Positions 26,102-33,786 are shown, counted from the first letter of the stretch. The stretch is DNA of 64,000 nucleotides from Keratinibaculum paraultunense (GCF_016767175.1 NZ_CP068564.1:62001-126000); one strand, 5' to 3'. Translations and numbers: made by a program. The notes: a model not told the origin generated them from the sequence alone.

Positions 26102-26476
26102 ATGTATTCCCAATATTCAATAAAAGTAATAGAACATTTTATGAGCCCTCAAAATGTGGGGAGCATGGTAGATTATGATGGCAAGGGTACTTATGGTGAT
26201 CCTAGATGTGGAGATTTTTTGACCATATATATAAAAGTAAAGGATAATATCATAGAAGATATATCCTTCTTGGTATTTGGATGTACTGCTTCAGTGGCAA
26301 CTTCTAGTATGACCACAGTACTTGCAAAGGGGAAGACTATAGAAGAAGCACTAGAAATAAAAGAGAAAGATATAGTCGAAGCCCTTGATGGGTTACCAAA
26401 GAACAAGCTTCATTGTTCTAATCTTGCTGTAAAGGCTTTAAGAGATGCTATAAAAGATTATTTAAATAAAAAATAA
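26102..26476 (+). CDS. IscU/NifU-type iron-sulfur scaffold
   Basis: A 124-aa scaffold of the IscU/NifU N-terminal family on which Fe-S clusters are assembled. The three cluster cysteines are seen in GDPRCGD (residue 37 region), FGCTASVAT and HCSNLA, and the Asp next to the first Cys that aids cluster release is present. ATG 26102 follows AGGAAGTGA. No cysteine desulfurase gene is adjacent, unlike the usual iscS-iscU pair; it is a single-gene unit followed by a hairpin. Supply of sulfur would have to come from a desulfurase elsewhere. Confidence 0.88.
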   Translation: MYSQYSIKVIEHFMSPQNVGSMVDYDGKGTYGDPRCGDFLTIYIKVKDNIIEDISFLVFGCTASVATSSMTTVLAKGKTIEEALEIKEKDIVEALDGLPKNKLHCSNLAVKALRDAIKDYLNKK

Positions 26477-26509
26477 AAGCTGGGTTAAAGTAAACCCAGT
26501 TTTTATTTT
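26476..26509. terminator. bidirectional terminator IscU-like / lysC
   Basis: Stem CTGGGTT / AACCCAG (26480-26499) with A-rich and T-rich flanks, between convergent genes. Confidence 0.75.
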
Positions 26510-27715
26510 TTATATATTGAATTCTTCTGCTATTTTAAATACAGCTTTTTCTTTATCTTTTGTATTTATAGTATAGGATATTCTAATTTCAGATGTAGTT
26601 ACTTGCTTAAATTGAATATTATTATCAGAAAATATCTTAAATAATTTTGCAGCAACTCCTGATTGTGTTCTCATACCTAATCCTACTACTGATATTTTAG
26701 TTATATTTTCTTGAATATCTATTTCTATATCTTTCATTTTTGCTTTTAATTCATCAACTAATTTTAATATAAGATTTTTGCTATCTTTTGGAGCCGTAAA
26801 TGATATATTTACATAACCATAAATTGGAGCAGTTTGACTTATCATATCGATATTTATATCCATTTCTGCCAGTCTATTAAAAATATAACAAATATTTTTG
26901 ATATCATATAAAACATTATTAATGGTTACCATTAAATCATCATCACTAGTTGTTAAACCTGTAATTACTTTTTCTTCCATAGATTCATCCAACTCCTTTA
27001 TATAAGTTCCTGAAACGGAGCCAGTATTTAAAGCTATGTATATAGGTACTTTATATTTACTAGCTAACTCCACAGCTCTTGTTTCTATTACTTTCGCTCC
27101 TAAACTAGCCATCTCTAGCATTTCATCATAACTAATATAATCAAGCTTTTTTGCATTAGGATAAATTTTGGGGTCTACCCCATATATTCCTTCAACATCT
27201 GTATATATTTCACATGGGCAGTTTAATTTAGCTGCTAAGGCTACCGCTGTAGTATCGGATCCTCCTCTTCCTAGAGTAGTGATATTACCATTTTTATCTA
27301 TACCTTGAAAACCAGCTACTATTACAATTTTATCTTCTTTTAGATGATTTTTAACTTTATTAATTTCAATATCTAAAATTGATGCTCTAGTATGTTTATC
27401 TTCTGTTTTAATACCTGCCTGGAAACCTGTTAAAGCAATTGCATCATATCCTATATCTTTTAGAGTCATAGCCAAAAGTGCAGATGTTATTTGTTCCCCT
27501 GTAGATAGGAGCATATCTAATTCTCTTTTACTTGGATTAGTAGAGACATTATTAGCTAATTCAATAAGTTTATCAGTAGTGTTGCCCATGGCAGAAACTA
27601 CAACAACTAAATTATCTCCTGCTTTTTTCCTTTTAGCTAAAAGCTTTGCAATGAATTTAATTTTGTCAATGGTGCTAACAGAAGTGCCACCGTATTTTTG
27701 TACTACTGTAGACAA
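26510..27715 (-). CDS. lysC: aspartate kinase (lysine-regulated)
   Basis: A 401-aa monofunctional aspartokinase, the first step from aspartate to lysine, threonine, methionine and diaminopimelate. The N-terminal kinase domain opens with QKYGGTSV (residues 6-13) and has GRGGSDTTAVALAA and the LDYISYDEMLEMASLGAKV segment. Two ACT domains at the C-terminus (about 265 onward, with VVGLGMRTQSGVAAKLF) bind amino-acid effectors. It starts with TTG after AGGAGGTGA. A lysine riboswitch with a terminator lies directly upstream, so transcription falls when lysine is high. It is a single gene. Confidence 0.95.
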   Translation of the reverse strand: MSTVVQKYGGTSVSTIDKIKFIAKLLAKRKKAGDNLVVVVSAMGNTTDKLIELANNVSTNPSKRELDMLLSTGEQITSALLAMTLKDIGYDAIALTGFQAGIKTEDKHTRASILDIEINKVKNHLKEDKIVIVAGFQGIDKNGNITTLGRGGSDTTAVALAAKLNCPCEIYTDVEGIYGVDPKIYPNAKKLDYISYDEMLEMASLGAKVIETRAVELASKYKVPIYIALNTGSVSGTYIKELDESMEEKVITGLTTSDDDLMVTINNVLYDIKNICYIFNRLAEMDINIDMISQTAPIYGYVNISFTAPKDSKNLILKLVDELKAKMKDIEIDIQENITKISVVGLGMRTQSGVAAKLFKIFSDNNIQFKQVTTSEIRISYTINTKDKEKAVFKIAEEFNI

Positions 27716-27736
27716 TTAAATCACCTCCTAATATTA

Positions 27737-27779
27737 ATAAAAAAACAGCCACGAGTAAAAGAAACTCATGACTGTTTTT
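27737..27779 (-). terminator. riboswitch-controlled terminator upstream of lysC
   Basis: On the minus strand ACAGTCATGAGT and ACTCGTGGCTGT form a stem with two G-U pairs, followed by TTTTTTT. It is the expression platform of the lysC lysine riboswitch and lies 20 nt before the TTG start. Confidence 0.88.
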
Positions 27780-27803
27780 ATGTAGTCATATACTTTTACC
27801 CTG

Positions 27804-27992
27804 TGTAATATAGCGCTCTATTAGAGGGCTGGGTATTCACAACTAATCGCAGTGATGGACCTATTAGGTACATCCCCAACATGAAATCTTAGGGAGGATA
27901 TCATGTTTCGGCAGTTACACCTTTCCCATAGAATTTCTAACCCCTAAATTATATTCTATGGTACTTATTGTAACTGCAGCCTCTATATTACA
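27804..27992 (-). ncRNA. lysine riboswitch of lysC
   Basis: On the minus strand P1 is TGTAATATAG (27992-27983) pairing with CTATATTACA (27813-27804). The L-box core blocks are AGAGGCTGCA, AATAAGTACC, GGGAAAGGTG, CTGCCGAAAC, GTTGGGGAT, CCATCACTG and AGAGCGCTA. Lysine binding should favour the terminator at 27737-27779 and switch lysC off. Confidence 0.95.
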
Positions 27993-28018
27993 GCTTACTA
28001 TTAAATTGTTTTCATAGA

Positions 28019-28047
28019 AGTATATCATGGAGATAGGGAATTGTCAA
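28019..28047 (-). promoter_or_regulatory. promoter of the lysC leader
   Basis: On the minus strand TTGACA (28047-28042), 17 nt, TATACT (28024-28019). Confidence 0.88.
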
Positions 28048-28129
28048 GAAAACTTCCTTTGTGTTATTATATATAAAAAAGGGTAATAAATAATATATAG
28101 GAGAGTGTATACGTACAGGAGGTGTTTAT

Positions 28130-28540
28130 ATGCTTTACTTTGCTTATGCTAGTAATTTGAGCAAAGAATATATGCTGTCTAGATGTCCAGAAGCTATACC
28201 TATTAAAAAGGTAATTCTAAAAGGCTATAGATTGGTATTTAATCAGTTGGCAGATATAATTCAAGAAGAAAATGAGAGTGTATTAGGGGCACTATATGTA
28301 ATTTCTAAACAGGAGTTGATAAAATTAGATAGGCTAGAAGGATATCCTGACTTATATGATAGAATTATAGTAGAAGTAGAAGACGAAAAAGGGAACAAAT
28401 ATGATGCTGTTGCTTATTCTATGGTAGAGAAAAAAATAGAAGCTCCACCTAGTCAGTATTACGATATATTAGTGAAAGGCTATGAAGACTGGGGTTTGCC
28501 ATTAGATGCACTAGAAAAAGCTAAAAATTATAAAAAATAA
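28130..28540 (+). CDS. gamma-glutamylcyclotransferase-like protein
   Basis: A 136-aa single-domain protein of the gamma-glutamylcyclotransferase/AIG2-like fold. It opens with LYFAYASNLSKEYM, the substrate-binding YGSN-type motif with Ala in place of Gly, and has GALYVISKQELIKLDRLEG, in which the Glu before the last Gly is the position of the catalytic acid. Family members release 5-oxoproline from gamma-glutamyl peptides or amines, but the substrate here is not known. ATG 28130 follows AGGAGG. The next gene (gamma-carbonic anhydrase) starts 19 nt later. Confidence 0.85.
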   Translation: MLYFAYASNLSKEYMLSRCPEAIPIKKVILKGYRLVFNQLADIIQEENESVLGALYVISKQELIKLDRLEGYPDLYDRIIVEVEDEKGNKYDAVAYSMVEKKIEAPPSQYYDILVKGYEDWGLPLDALEKAKNYKK

Positions 28541-28559
28541 TAAAAAAAGGAGAAATAAT

Positions 28560-29063
28560 ATGTTAAGAAATCTAAAAGATAAAATAACTAAAATTCATCC
28601 AGATACTTTTATAGCAGAGTCGGCAAATGTAATAGGAGATGTAACCATTGATAAGGGAAGTAGTATTTGGTATAATGCTGTAGCCCGAGGAGATATGAAT
28701 TATATAAAAATAGGAAAACATACCAATATTCAAGACAATGTAACTTTACATGTAGATACTGATGCACCTTTAGAAATTGGTGATTATACCACAATAGGGC
28801 ATAATGCAGTAGTTCATGGATGTACAGTAGGCAATAATTGTTTAATAGGAATGGGAGCTGCTATATTAAATGGAGCTGTAATAGGAGATAATTGTATAAT
28901 TGGGGCAGGAGCTTTAATTACAGAAGATACAGTGATACCATCTAATTCATTGGTAATAGGTATACCAGGGAAGGTGAAAAGGCAAGTAACAGAAAGGGAA
29001 ATAAAAACAATTAAACATAATGCAGAAAGATATGAAAAACTGTGGAGAGATGAATATATATAA
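28560..29063 (+). CDS. gamma-carbonic anhydrase family protein
   Basis: A 167-aa left-handed beta-helix protein of hexapeptide repeats. Motifs: GSSIWYNAVARGD (Arg and Asp at the active site), and the three zinc-ligand histidines in TLHVD, TIGHNAVVHGC. This arrangement identifies the YrdA/PaaY/gamma-CA group, whose members form trimers and bind Zn or Fe at subunit interfaces. True carbonic anhydrase activity is not certain for all members. It lies 19 nt after the cyclotransferase gene, with AAAGGAG upstream, and a good terminator follows. Confidence 0.9.
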   Translation: MLRNLKDKITKIHPDTFIAESANVIGDVTIDKGSSIWYNAVARGDMNYIKIGKHTNIQDNVTLHVDTDAPLEIGDYTTIGHNAVVHGCTVGNNCLIGMGAAILNGAVIGDNCIIGAGALITEDTVIPSNSLVIGIPGKVKRQVTEREIKTIKHNAERYEKLWRDEYI

Positions 29064-29074
29064 TAAATTTATAT

Positions 29075-29108
29075 AAAAAATTCCTTGCCGTTGGGCAGGG
29101 AATTTTTT
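29075..29108 (+). terminator. terminator after gamma-CA gene
   Basis: Stem AAATTCCTTGCC / GGCAGGGAATTT followed by TTTTAT. Confidence 0.88.
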
Positions 29109-29112
29109 ATAT

Positions 29113-29162
29113 TTGACAAAAACAAATTATAGTTATAAAATCAAATTAGCATATGCCAATAA
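29113..29162 (+). promoter_or_regulatory. promoter and palindromic operator of NifX-MinD operon
   Basis: TTGACA (29113-29118), 17 nt, TAAAAT (29136-29141), then ATTAGCATATGCCAATAA at 29145-29162. The core ATTAGCATATGCCAAT is a 16-bp palindrome with one mismatched pair and covers the expected start site. The same 18 bases occur at the same distance from the -10 before the Mrp gene (36619-36636). Confidence 0.7.
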
Positions 29163-29183
29163 CTTAAATTGGAGGAGATAAAC

Positions 29184-29546
29184 ATGAAAATAGCACTATC
29201 ATCAAGTGGAAAGGATTTAAATAGTTATTTAGATTTAAGATTTGGAAGATGTGAATATTTTATAATCTATGATTTAGAAAAAGAAAAATTTAAAGTTTTA
29301 GAAAACAAAGGAAAATATTCTAGCGGTGGAGCAGGAATTACATCAGCTCAACAGTTAATAGACGAATCTGTAGATGGAGTTATTTCCAACAATATTGGAC
29401 CTAATGCATATGAACTGTTAAATAGTTCTGGTATAAAAATGTACAAAGGTAAAAACATTTCTTGTAAATTATTAATAGAATCATTTAAAGCTAATGAATT
29501 GGAGGAAATAAAGGAAGCGGGACCATCTCAAAAGGGAGGACATTAA
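29184..29546 (+). CDS. NifX/NifB-type cofactor-binding protein (1)
   Basis: A 120-aa protein of the dinitrogenase iron-molybdenum cofactor (NifX/NifY/NafY, NifB C-terminal) fold. It opens with MKIALSSSGKDLNSYLDLRFGRCEYF; the RFGRC..F segment and GVISNNIGPNAYELL are family hallmarks. Family members carry iron-sulfur cofactors, but no nitrogenase genes are seen here, and in non-fixing clostridia such proteins accompany MinD-like ATPases with unknown role. ATG 29184 follows GGAGGAG. It ends just before the first ferredoxin-ATPase gene (no gap), so the genes are co-translated. Confidence 0.85.
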   Translation: MKIALSSSGKDLNSYLDLRFGRCEYFIIYDLEKEKFKVLENKGKYSSGGAGITSAQQLIDESVDGVISNNIGPNAYELLNSSGIKMYKGKNISCKLLIESFKANELEEIKEAGPSQKGGH

Positions 29547-30374
29547 ATGAATATAGCAGTATTAAGTGGCAAAGGAGGAACAGGAAAGACTACTATTTCT
29601 ACCAATTTAGCATTATTATTAAAAGCTAATTACATAGATTGCGATGTAGAAGAGCCTAATGGTTTTATATTTCTTAAACCAGAATATATTACAAAACAAT
29701 ATGTAGAAGTAGAGATACCAGAAATAGATGAAGAAAATTGTACATTATGTGGAAGATGTGTTGAAATTTGTAAATTTAACGCATTGGCAAAAGCGAAGGA
29801 TAAAATTATATTATTCGATAAATTATGTCATAGTTGTGGTGCTTGTATTTTAGCTTGTCCTATAGATGCAATAAAATTTACTAAAAGAACTATAGGAGTA
29901 ATAGAACAAGGTAAAAAAGGAGAAATTTTATTAAAAAGAGGATTATTAAATATAGGAGAGCCAATATCAGTACCTATATTGAAAGAATTATTAAAGGATT
30001 TACCCGAAGAAGAAATCAACTTATTAGATAGCCCTCCAGGGACTTCATGCAATGTAGTTAATGTTCTTAATTATGCTGATATAGCTATATTAGTGACAGA
30101 ACCGACCGCCTTTGGACTTCATGATTTAAAGATGGCAGTAGAATTAGTTAAGAGGCTAAATATCCCCTTTGGATTAATAATCAATAAATATGATGAAAAC
30201 AATTTGTATTTAAAAGAATATATTGAAGAAGAAGGTATAAAGATTGTAGGCTATCTTCCCTATAAGAAAGAAATAGCTGAAGCTTATTCTAAAGGGAAAA
30301 TCCTAATTGAAGAAAAAGAATATAAAGATGCTTTTAAAAACATTGCAAATAATATAAAGGAGGTACTACTATGA
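29547..30374 (+). CDS. MinD-type ATPase with inserted ferredoxin domain (1)
   Basis: A 275-aa soluble P-loop ATPase of the Mrp/MinD group with deviant Walker A GKGGTGKTT (residues 8-16). Two 4Fe-4S ferredoxin motifs are inserted, CTLCGRCVEIC near residue 64 and CHSCGACILACP near 94. The ATPase continues with LDSPPGTSC and TEPTAFGLHDL. Such proteins are paired in anaerobes next to NifX-like genes and are thought to handle Fe-S clusters or electron transfer; the reaction is not known. It overlaps the next, related gene by 4 nt (ATGA). Confidence 0.9.
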   Translation: MNIAVLSGKGGTGKTTISTNLALLLKANYIDCDVEEPNGFIFLKPEYITKQYVEVEIPEIDEENCTLCGRCVEICKFNALAKAKDKIILFDKLCHSCGACILACPIDAIKFTKRTIGVIEQGKKGEILLKRGLLNIGEPISVPILKELLKDLPEEEINLLDSPPGTSCNVVNVLNYADIAILVTEPTAFGLHDLKMAVELVKRLNIPFGLIINKYDENNLYLKEYIEEEGIKIVGYLPYKKEIAEAYSKGKILIEEKEYKDAFKNIANNIKEVLL

Positions 30375-31222
30375 GACTAGCAGTTATAAGTGGTAAAGGA
30401 GGAACAGGAAAAACCACTATTGCAACCTCTATTGCTGAATTGGAAAACGGTTCAGTAAGAATCGATGCTGACGTAGAAGCTTCTAATATGTATCTATATT
30501 ATACAGGGAAGGACATGGATAAAGAATATTTTTCTGCTAGCCAAGTAGCTTATGTAGATTTAAGCTTATGTAATCAATGTGGTATTTGCAATGAAATATG
30601 TAAATTTGATGCCATAGATTTAGGCAAAGTAAATGAATTAAAATGTGAAGGTTGTGGAGCATGTATCATATCATGCCCAGAAAAAGCAATAACCTTAGTA
30701 GAAGAAAAAACAGCTGACATATATAGAACAGAAATACCTAATGGGAACATATTTAGAGCTAAAATGGAAATTGGCGCAGATGGTTCAGGATTACTGATAT
30801 CTCACTTAAGGGAAAAGGCAGAGGAATATGGGAAAAATACATTAACTATACTAGATGGTTCACCTGGAATAGGTTGTCCTGTTATAGCATCTATTACAGG
30901 TAATCACTGGGTGCTTATTGTTACAGAGCCAACAAAATCTGGATTTGAGGATTTTTTAAGAGTATATGAATTAACTAAACATTTTAATATACCAGCTATG
31001 GTATGCATAAACAAATATGATATAAATGAAGAAGTAACAGCTGAAATAGAAGATTACTGTAAAAAAAACAATATTCCCTTAGTAGGGAAGATACCCTTTG
31101 ATGAGACAATAGTGCAATCTATAAATGAATTAAAGCCCATAATATATTATGAAAATAGTAAAGCTAATCAAGCCATAAGAAATATGTGGAAAAAAATGAA
31201 AGAAGATTATTTAAAAATTTAA
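30371..31222 (+). CDS. MinD-type ATPase with inserted ferredoxin domain (2)
   Basis: A 283-aa paralogue of the preceding gene with the same layout: GKGGTGKTT (8-16), ferredoxin motifs CNQCGICNEIC near 67 and CEGCGACIISCP near 93, then LDGSPGIGCP and TEPTKSGFEDFL. The two differ in the position-specific loops, which suggests a heterodimer like other paired MinD-Fd ATPases. Start and stop overlap by 4 nt with the upstream gene, and a NifX-like gene starts 14 nt downstream. A role in Fe-S or metallo-cofactor handling is inferred from family and context. Confidence 0.9.
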   Translation: MRLAVISGKGGTGKTTIATSIAELENGSVRIDADVEASNMYLYYTGKDMDKEYFSASQVAYVDLSLCNQCGICNEICKFDAIDLGKVNELKCEGCGACIISCPEKAITLVEEKTADIYRTEIPNGNIFRAKMEIGADGSGLLISHLREKAEEYGKNTLTILDGSPGIGCPVIASITGNHWVLIVTEPTKSGFEDFLRVYELTKHFNIPAMVCINKYDINEEVTAEIEDYCKKNNIPLVGKIPFDETIVQSINELKPIIYYENSKANQAIRNMWKKMKEDYLKI

Positions 31223-31236
31223 GGAGGGTTGTATAT

Positions 31237-31593
31237 ATGAAAATTGCAGTTGCAACAGATAAGGGTAAAGTGAGTAGTCACTTTGGTCATTGTGAGGGAT
31301 TTACTGTATATGAAGTTGATAAAGATAAGGTGACAAATCGTGAATTTGTACCAAACCCCGGTCATAAACCAGGTTTTCTTCCAGTTTTTTTGAAAGAAAA
31401 AGGCATAAATGTAATAATATCAGGAGGCATGGGAGTTAAAGCACAACAACTATTTTCTGATAATGACATTCAAGTAATAGTAGGTGCTACTGGTGATTGT
31501 GATCAAGTTATAAAGGAGTATATAAATGGAAATCTAGAATCTACAGGAGAAGTATGTGAAGAACATGCACACGAAGGGCATTGTGAGGACTAG
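31237..31593 (+). CDS. NifX/NifB-type cofactor-binding protein (2)
   Basis: A 118-aa protein of the same NifX-like fold as the first gene of the operon: MKIAVATDKGKVSSHFGHCEGF at the start (SHFGHC is the cofactor-site motif), then VIISGGMGVKAQQLF and a His/Cys-rich end (CEEHAHEGHCED) that could bind metal. ATG 31237 lies nine bases after AAGGAGGG; the frame upstream belongs to the overlap with the ATPase gene. It is the last gene of the operon before the hairpin at 31599. Confidence 0.85.
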   Translation: MKIAVATDKGKVSSHFGHCEGFTVYEVDKDKVTNREFVPNPGHKPGFLPVFLKEKGINVIISGGMGVKAQQLFSDNDIQVIVGATGDCDQVIKEYINGNLESTGEVCEEHAHEGHCED

Positions 31594-31598
31594 GTATA

Positions 31599-31630
31599 AA
31601 AGGCTAATCTAATGGGTTAGCCTTTCTTCA
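31599..31630 (+). terminator. terminator of NifX-MinD operon
   Basis: Stem AAAGGCTAA / TTAGCCTTT followed by CTTCAATTT. Confidence 0.75.
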
Positions 31631-31639
31631 ATTTAATTA

Positions 31640-31695
31640 TTGACATATGCCCAAAACTTTGCTACCATATAGTTAATGAACATATACCCAAAAAC
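31640..31695 (+). promoter_or_regulatory. promoter of DUF5320 gene with repeated ACATATRCCCAAAA
   Basis: TTGACA (31640-31645), 17 nt, TACCAT (31663-31668). ACATATGCCCAAAAC starts at 31643 within the spacer and ACATATACCCAAAAAC at 31680 near the start site. These words resemble half of the palindrome seen at 29145 and 36619 and may be binding sites for the same regulator. Confidence 0.45.
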
Positions 31696-31716
31696 AATAA
31701 AAAAAGGAGTGATATA

Positions 31717-31980
31717 ATGCCAGGATTTGATGGAACAGGACCTAGAGGTATGGGACCTATGACAGGAAGAGGAATGGGATATTGCAGACCAAGAAGGTTT
31801 TATGGTAGAGGGATGAGATATGGTTTTAGATATGGAAGAAGCAGGGGATTTGCTTATGGACCAGGAGTTTACGCTCTTAGTCCAGAAGAAGAAAAAGCCA
31901 TGTTAGAAGAAGAAAAAACCTATTTAAAAGCTAGACTTGATGAAGTAAATAAAATACTAGAGGATTTTAAGAAAGAATAA
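31717..31980 (+). CDS. DUF5320 protein
   Basis: An 87-aa protein of unknown function. The start [21 protein letters not shown] is the DUF5320 signature; the middle is Gly-, Arg- and Tyr-rich and the last 30 residues form a charged helix ([20 protein letters not shown]). Family members are found next to NifX-like and MinD-Fd genes in anaerobes, as here. ATG 31717 follows AAAGGAGTGA. It has its own promoter and terminator, so it is a single-gene unit. Confidence 0.85.
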   Translation: MPGFDGTGPRGMGPMTGRGMGYCRPRRFYGRGMRYGFRYGRSRGFAYGPGVYALSPEEEKAMLEEEKTYLKARLDEVNKILEDFKKE

Positions 31981-31981
31981 T

Positions 31982-32010
31982 AAAAGGGTGGATATATCCA
32001 TCCTTTTATT
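31982..32010 (+). terminator. terminator of DUF5320 gene
   Basis: Stem AAAAGGGTGGAT / ATCCATCCTTTT followed by ATTATTC. Confidence 0.75.
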
Positions 32011-32050
32011 ATTCGATTATGATAAAATATTCCTAGAAAGGGGTGGAAGC

Positions 32051-32410
32051 ATGGCTAGACCTAGAAAGCGAAGAATAGTATGTAAGCTACCAAATATAAA
32101 AGTATATGGACCATTAGATGGCAACATTCATGATGAACCTATTATATTATCTGTAGAAGAATATGAGGTAATACGTCTTATAGACTTGGAAGGTTTAGAA
32201 CAGGAGCAATGTGCTGAAAGGATGGGAGTAGCTCGTTCAACAGTACAAAGAATGTATACTGAGGCGAAACAAAAGGTTGCGGATAGTTTGGTAAATGGGA
32301 AGATTCTAAGGATAGAAGGAGGAGATTATATATTGTGTGAGGAAGATAATAACCGATGTATTTCATGTAATAGAGGACGACATAGACATAGGAGAGGGAA
32401 AATGGGGTAA
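32051..32410 (+). CDS. DUF134 family DNA-binding protein (1)
   Basis: A 119-aa protein of the DUF134 family. The start [21 protein letters not shown] and the sigma-70 region 4-like helix-turn-helix [19 protein letters not shown] (about 60-78) are diagnostic; the C-terminus has [20 protein letters not shown], a Cys/His-rich possible metal site. ATG 32051 follows AAAGGGGTGG. Members occur beside NifX-like and Mrp ATPase genes and are presumed regulators; it is a candidate reader of the palindromes at 29145 and 36619. A paralogue is at 37476. Confidence 0.85.
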   Translation: MARPRKRRIVCKLPNIKVYGPLDGNIHDEPIILSVEEYEVIRLIDLEGLEQEQCAERMGVARSTVQRMYTEAKQKVADSLVNGKILRIEGGDYILCEEDNNRCISCNRGRHRHRRGKMG

Positions 32411-32594
32411 AAAAACATATATATTCAATACGAAATTGTGTTTGTATAGAGGATAAGCAAAGTTGTGAGATATTTAATATGGAGATTATGTTTTATGAGT
32501 TGTACAAAGATTGTATAAAAGAGGAAAGTCAAAAGAATATAATTAAAAGCAAATTTAAGGATAATGCTATACATATTTCTTTAATAAAGTATTA
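32411..32594. other. intergenic stretch with a possible short reading frame
   Basis: The only in-frame ATG of note is at 32479, giving a 39-aa frame (MEIMFYELYKDCIKEES at its start) to 32598 that runs into the promoter of the cobalamin riboswitch. The frame is open upstream for more than 20 codons with several Cys (NCVCIEDKQSC) but has no start or ribosome site. It may be a decayed gene; I do not call it as coding. Confidence 0.25.
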
Positions 32595-32623
32595 TTGACT
32601 ATATAAATATAATAATATATACT
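32595..32623 (+). promoter_or_regulatory. promoter of the cobalamin riboswitch
   Basis: TTGACT (32595-32600), 17 nt, TATACT (32618-32623). Confidence 0.8.
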
Positions 32624-32626
32624 TAT

Positions 32627-32813
32627 GGTGTTGTTTTAGTAATCGGTAAAGGTACGAAGAATATACCTTCGTTTAAAAGGGAAACAGGTGAAAATCCTGT
32701 ACGGTCCCGCCGCTGTAATGGAGAGAGATTTAAACAAAGGCCACTGGGAAACTGGGAAGGCATAAATCTCTATGAACCTAAGTCAGAAGACCTGCCTTTA
32801 TTTATACACCGAT
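32627..32813 (+). ncRNA. cobalamin (B12) riboswitch
   Basis: Core blocks in order: GGGAAACAGGTGAAAATCCTG, CGGTCCCGCCGCTGTAA (B12 box region, 32702-32717), GCCACTGGG, GGGAAGGC, AAGTCAGAAGACCTGCC. P1 is closed by pairing of 32627-32647 with 32806-32813. The downstream stretch 32830-32908 has a G5 run, a C5 run and the G5 ribosome site of the next gene, which could form mutually exclusive pairs. It controls the YitT-type gene at 32916, an unusual target. Confidence 0.93.
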
Positions 32814-32915
32814 AACTCTACGGTCGATAGGGGGTGTTTAGACGAATAAAATATCCCCCAGTATCAGCTTAGGAGATTTTTTGTTGTCAAAATTATATAG
32901 AAAGGGGGAACAATA

Positions 32916-33767
32916 TTGAATAAAAAGGTTAAAGAATATTTATTGATAACCTTAGGGATGTTTATGGTTGCTGCTGGCTTATACTTCTTTTTGATGCCGG
33001 ATAATTTAGCCATTGGTGGAGCTAATGGGCTAGCTATTGTTCTCAACCATTGGATACCTTCTATATCTGTGGGTGCTTTTATGATAATAATAAATATAAT
33101 ATTATTTATTATTGGCTTCTTAGCCATAGGTACCAGCTTTGGCATAAAAACCATATACGCTAGTATAGGTACTTCTGTTATAGTTTCTTTATTTGAAAAG
33201 TTTTTACCTTATTATAATAGTCCAACTGAAGATATTATACTTCAGCTAATTTTTGGAGTACTTGTATCAGCCATTGGCATGGGAATAGTTTTTAATCAAA
33301 ATGCATCAACGGGAGGAACTGATATAATAGCCAAAATACTAAATAAGTTTTTAGGAATAGGATTGGGAAAAGGAGTATTGATTGCAGATTTGGCCATAGT
33401 CTTAGGCGCAGGATTCTCCTTTGGATTTGAACTAGGCATGTATTCCCTATTAGGAGTGATAGTAAACGGCTTTGTAATAGATTCTACCATAGAGGGGATG
33501 AATCTAAGTAAATCAGTAAGTATAATAAGTGAACATAGTGATGAGATAAAAAAATATATAGTAGAAGAACTGGGAAGGGGAGCTACCATATATTATGCAG
33601 AAGGAGCCTATACAAGAAGAAAAAAAGATGTCATAGTTACTATAGTAGATAGAAAAGATTTTATAAAGCTGAGAAGTTTTATAAAGGATATAGATAAAAA
33701 TGCCTTTGTTACGGTAAATAATATATACGAAGTACTTGGAGATGGATTTATGGATATTGAAAGCTAG
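32916..33767 (+). CDS. YitT family membrane protein (DUF2179 C-terminal domain)
   Basis: A 283-aa membrane protein with about five hydrophobic helices (first: YLLITLGMFMVAAGLYFFL) and a conserved GGANGLAIVLNHW, followed by NASTGGTDIIAKIL, and a soluble C-terminal DUF2179 domain (about 200-280, RKKDVIVTIVDRKDF). YitT proteins are widespread in Firmicutes and uncharacterised. The start is TTG with AAAGGGGG upstream. It is the only gene between a cobalamin riboswitch and a terminator, so its expression should respond to cobalamin; import or handling of a corrinoid, cobalt or a related solute is an inference from this position. Confidence 0.88.
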   Translation: MNKKVKEYLLITLGMFMVAAGLYFFLMPDNLAIGGANGLAIVLNHWIPSISVGAFMIIINIILFIIGFLAIGTSFGIKTIYASIGTSVIVSLFEKFLPYYNSPTEDIILQLIFGVLVSAIGMGIVFNQNASTGGTDIIAKILNKFLGIGLGKGVLIADLAIVLGAGFSFGFELGMYSLLGVIVNGFVIDSTIEGMNLSKSVSIISEHSDEIKKYIVEELGRGATIYYAEGAYTRRKKDVIVTIVDRKDFIKLRSFIKDIDKNAFVTVNNIYEVLGDGFMDIES

Positions 33768-33786
33768 TCAATAATATAAATTTATT

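Noticed and set aside
32479-32598. 39-aa frame before the cobalamin riboswitch
   Set aside because: No ribosome site, overlaps the riboswitch promoter, and no recognisable family; kept only as a note.
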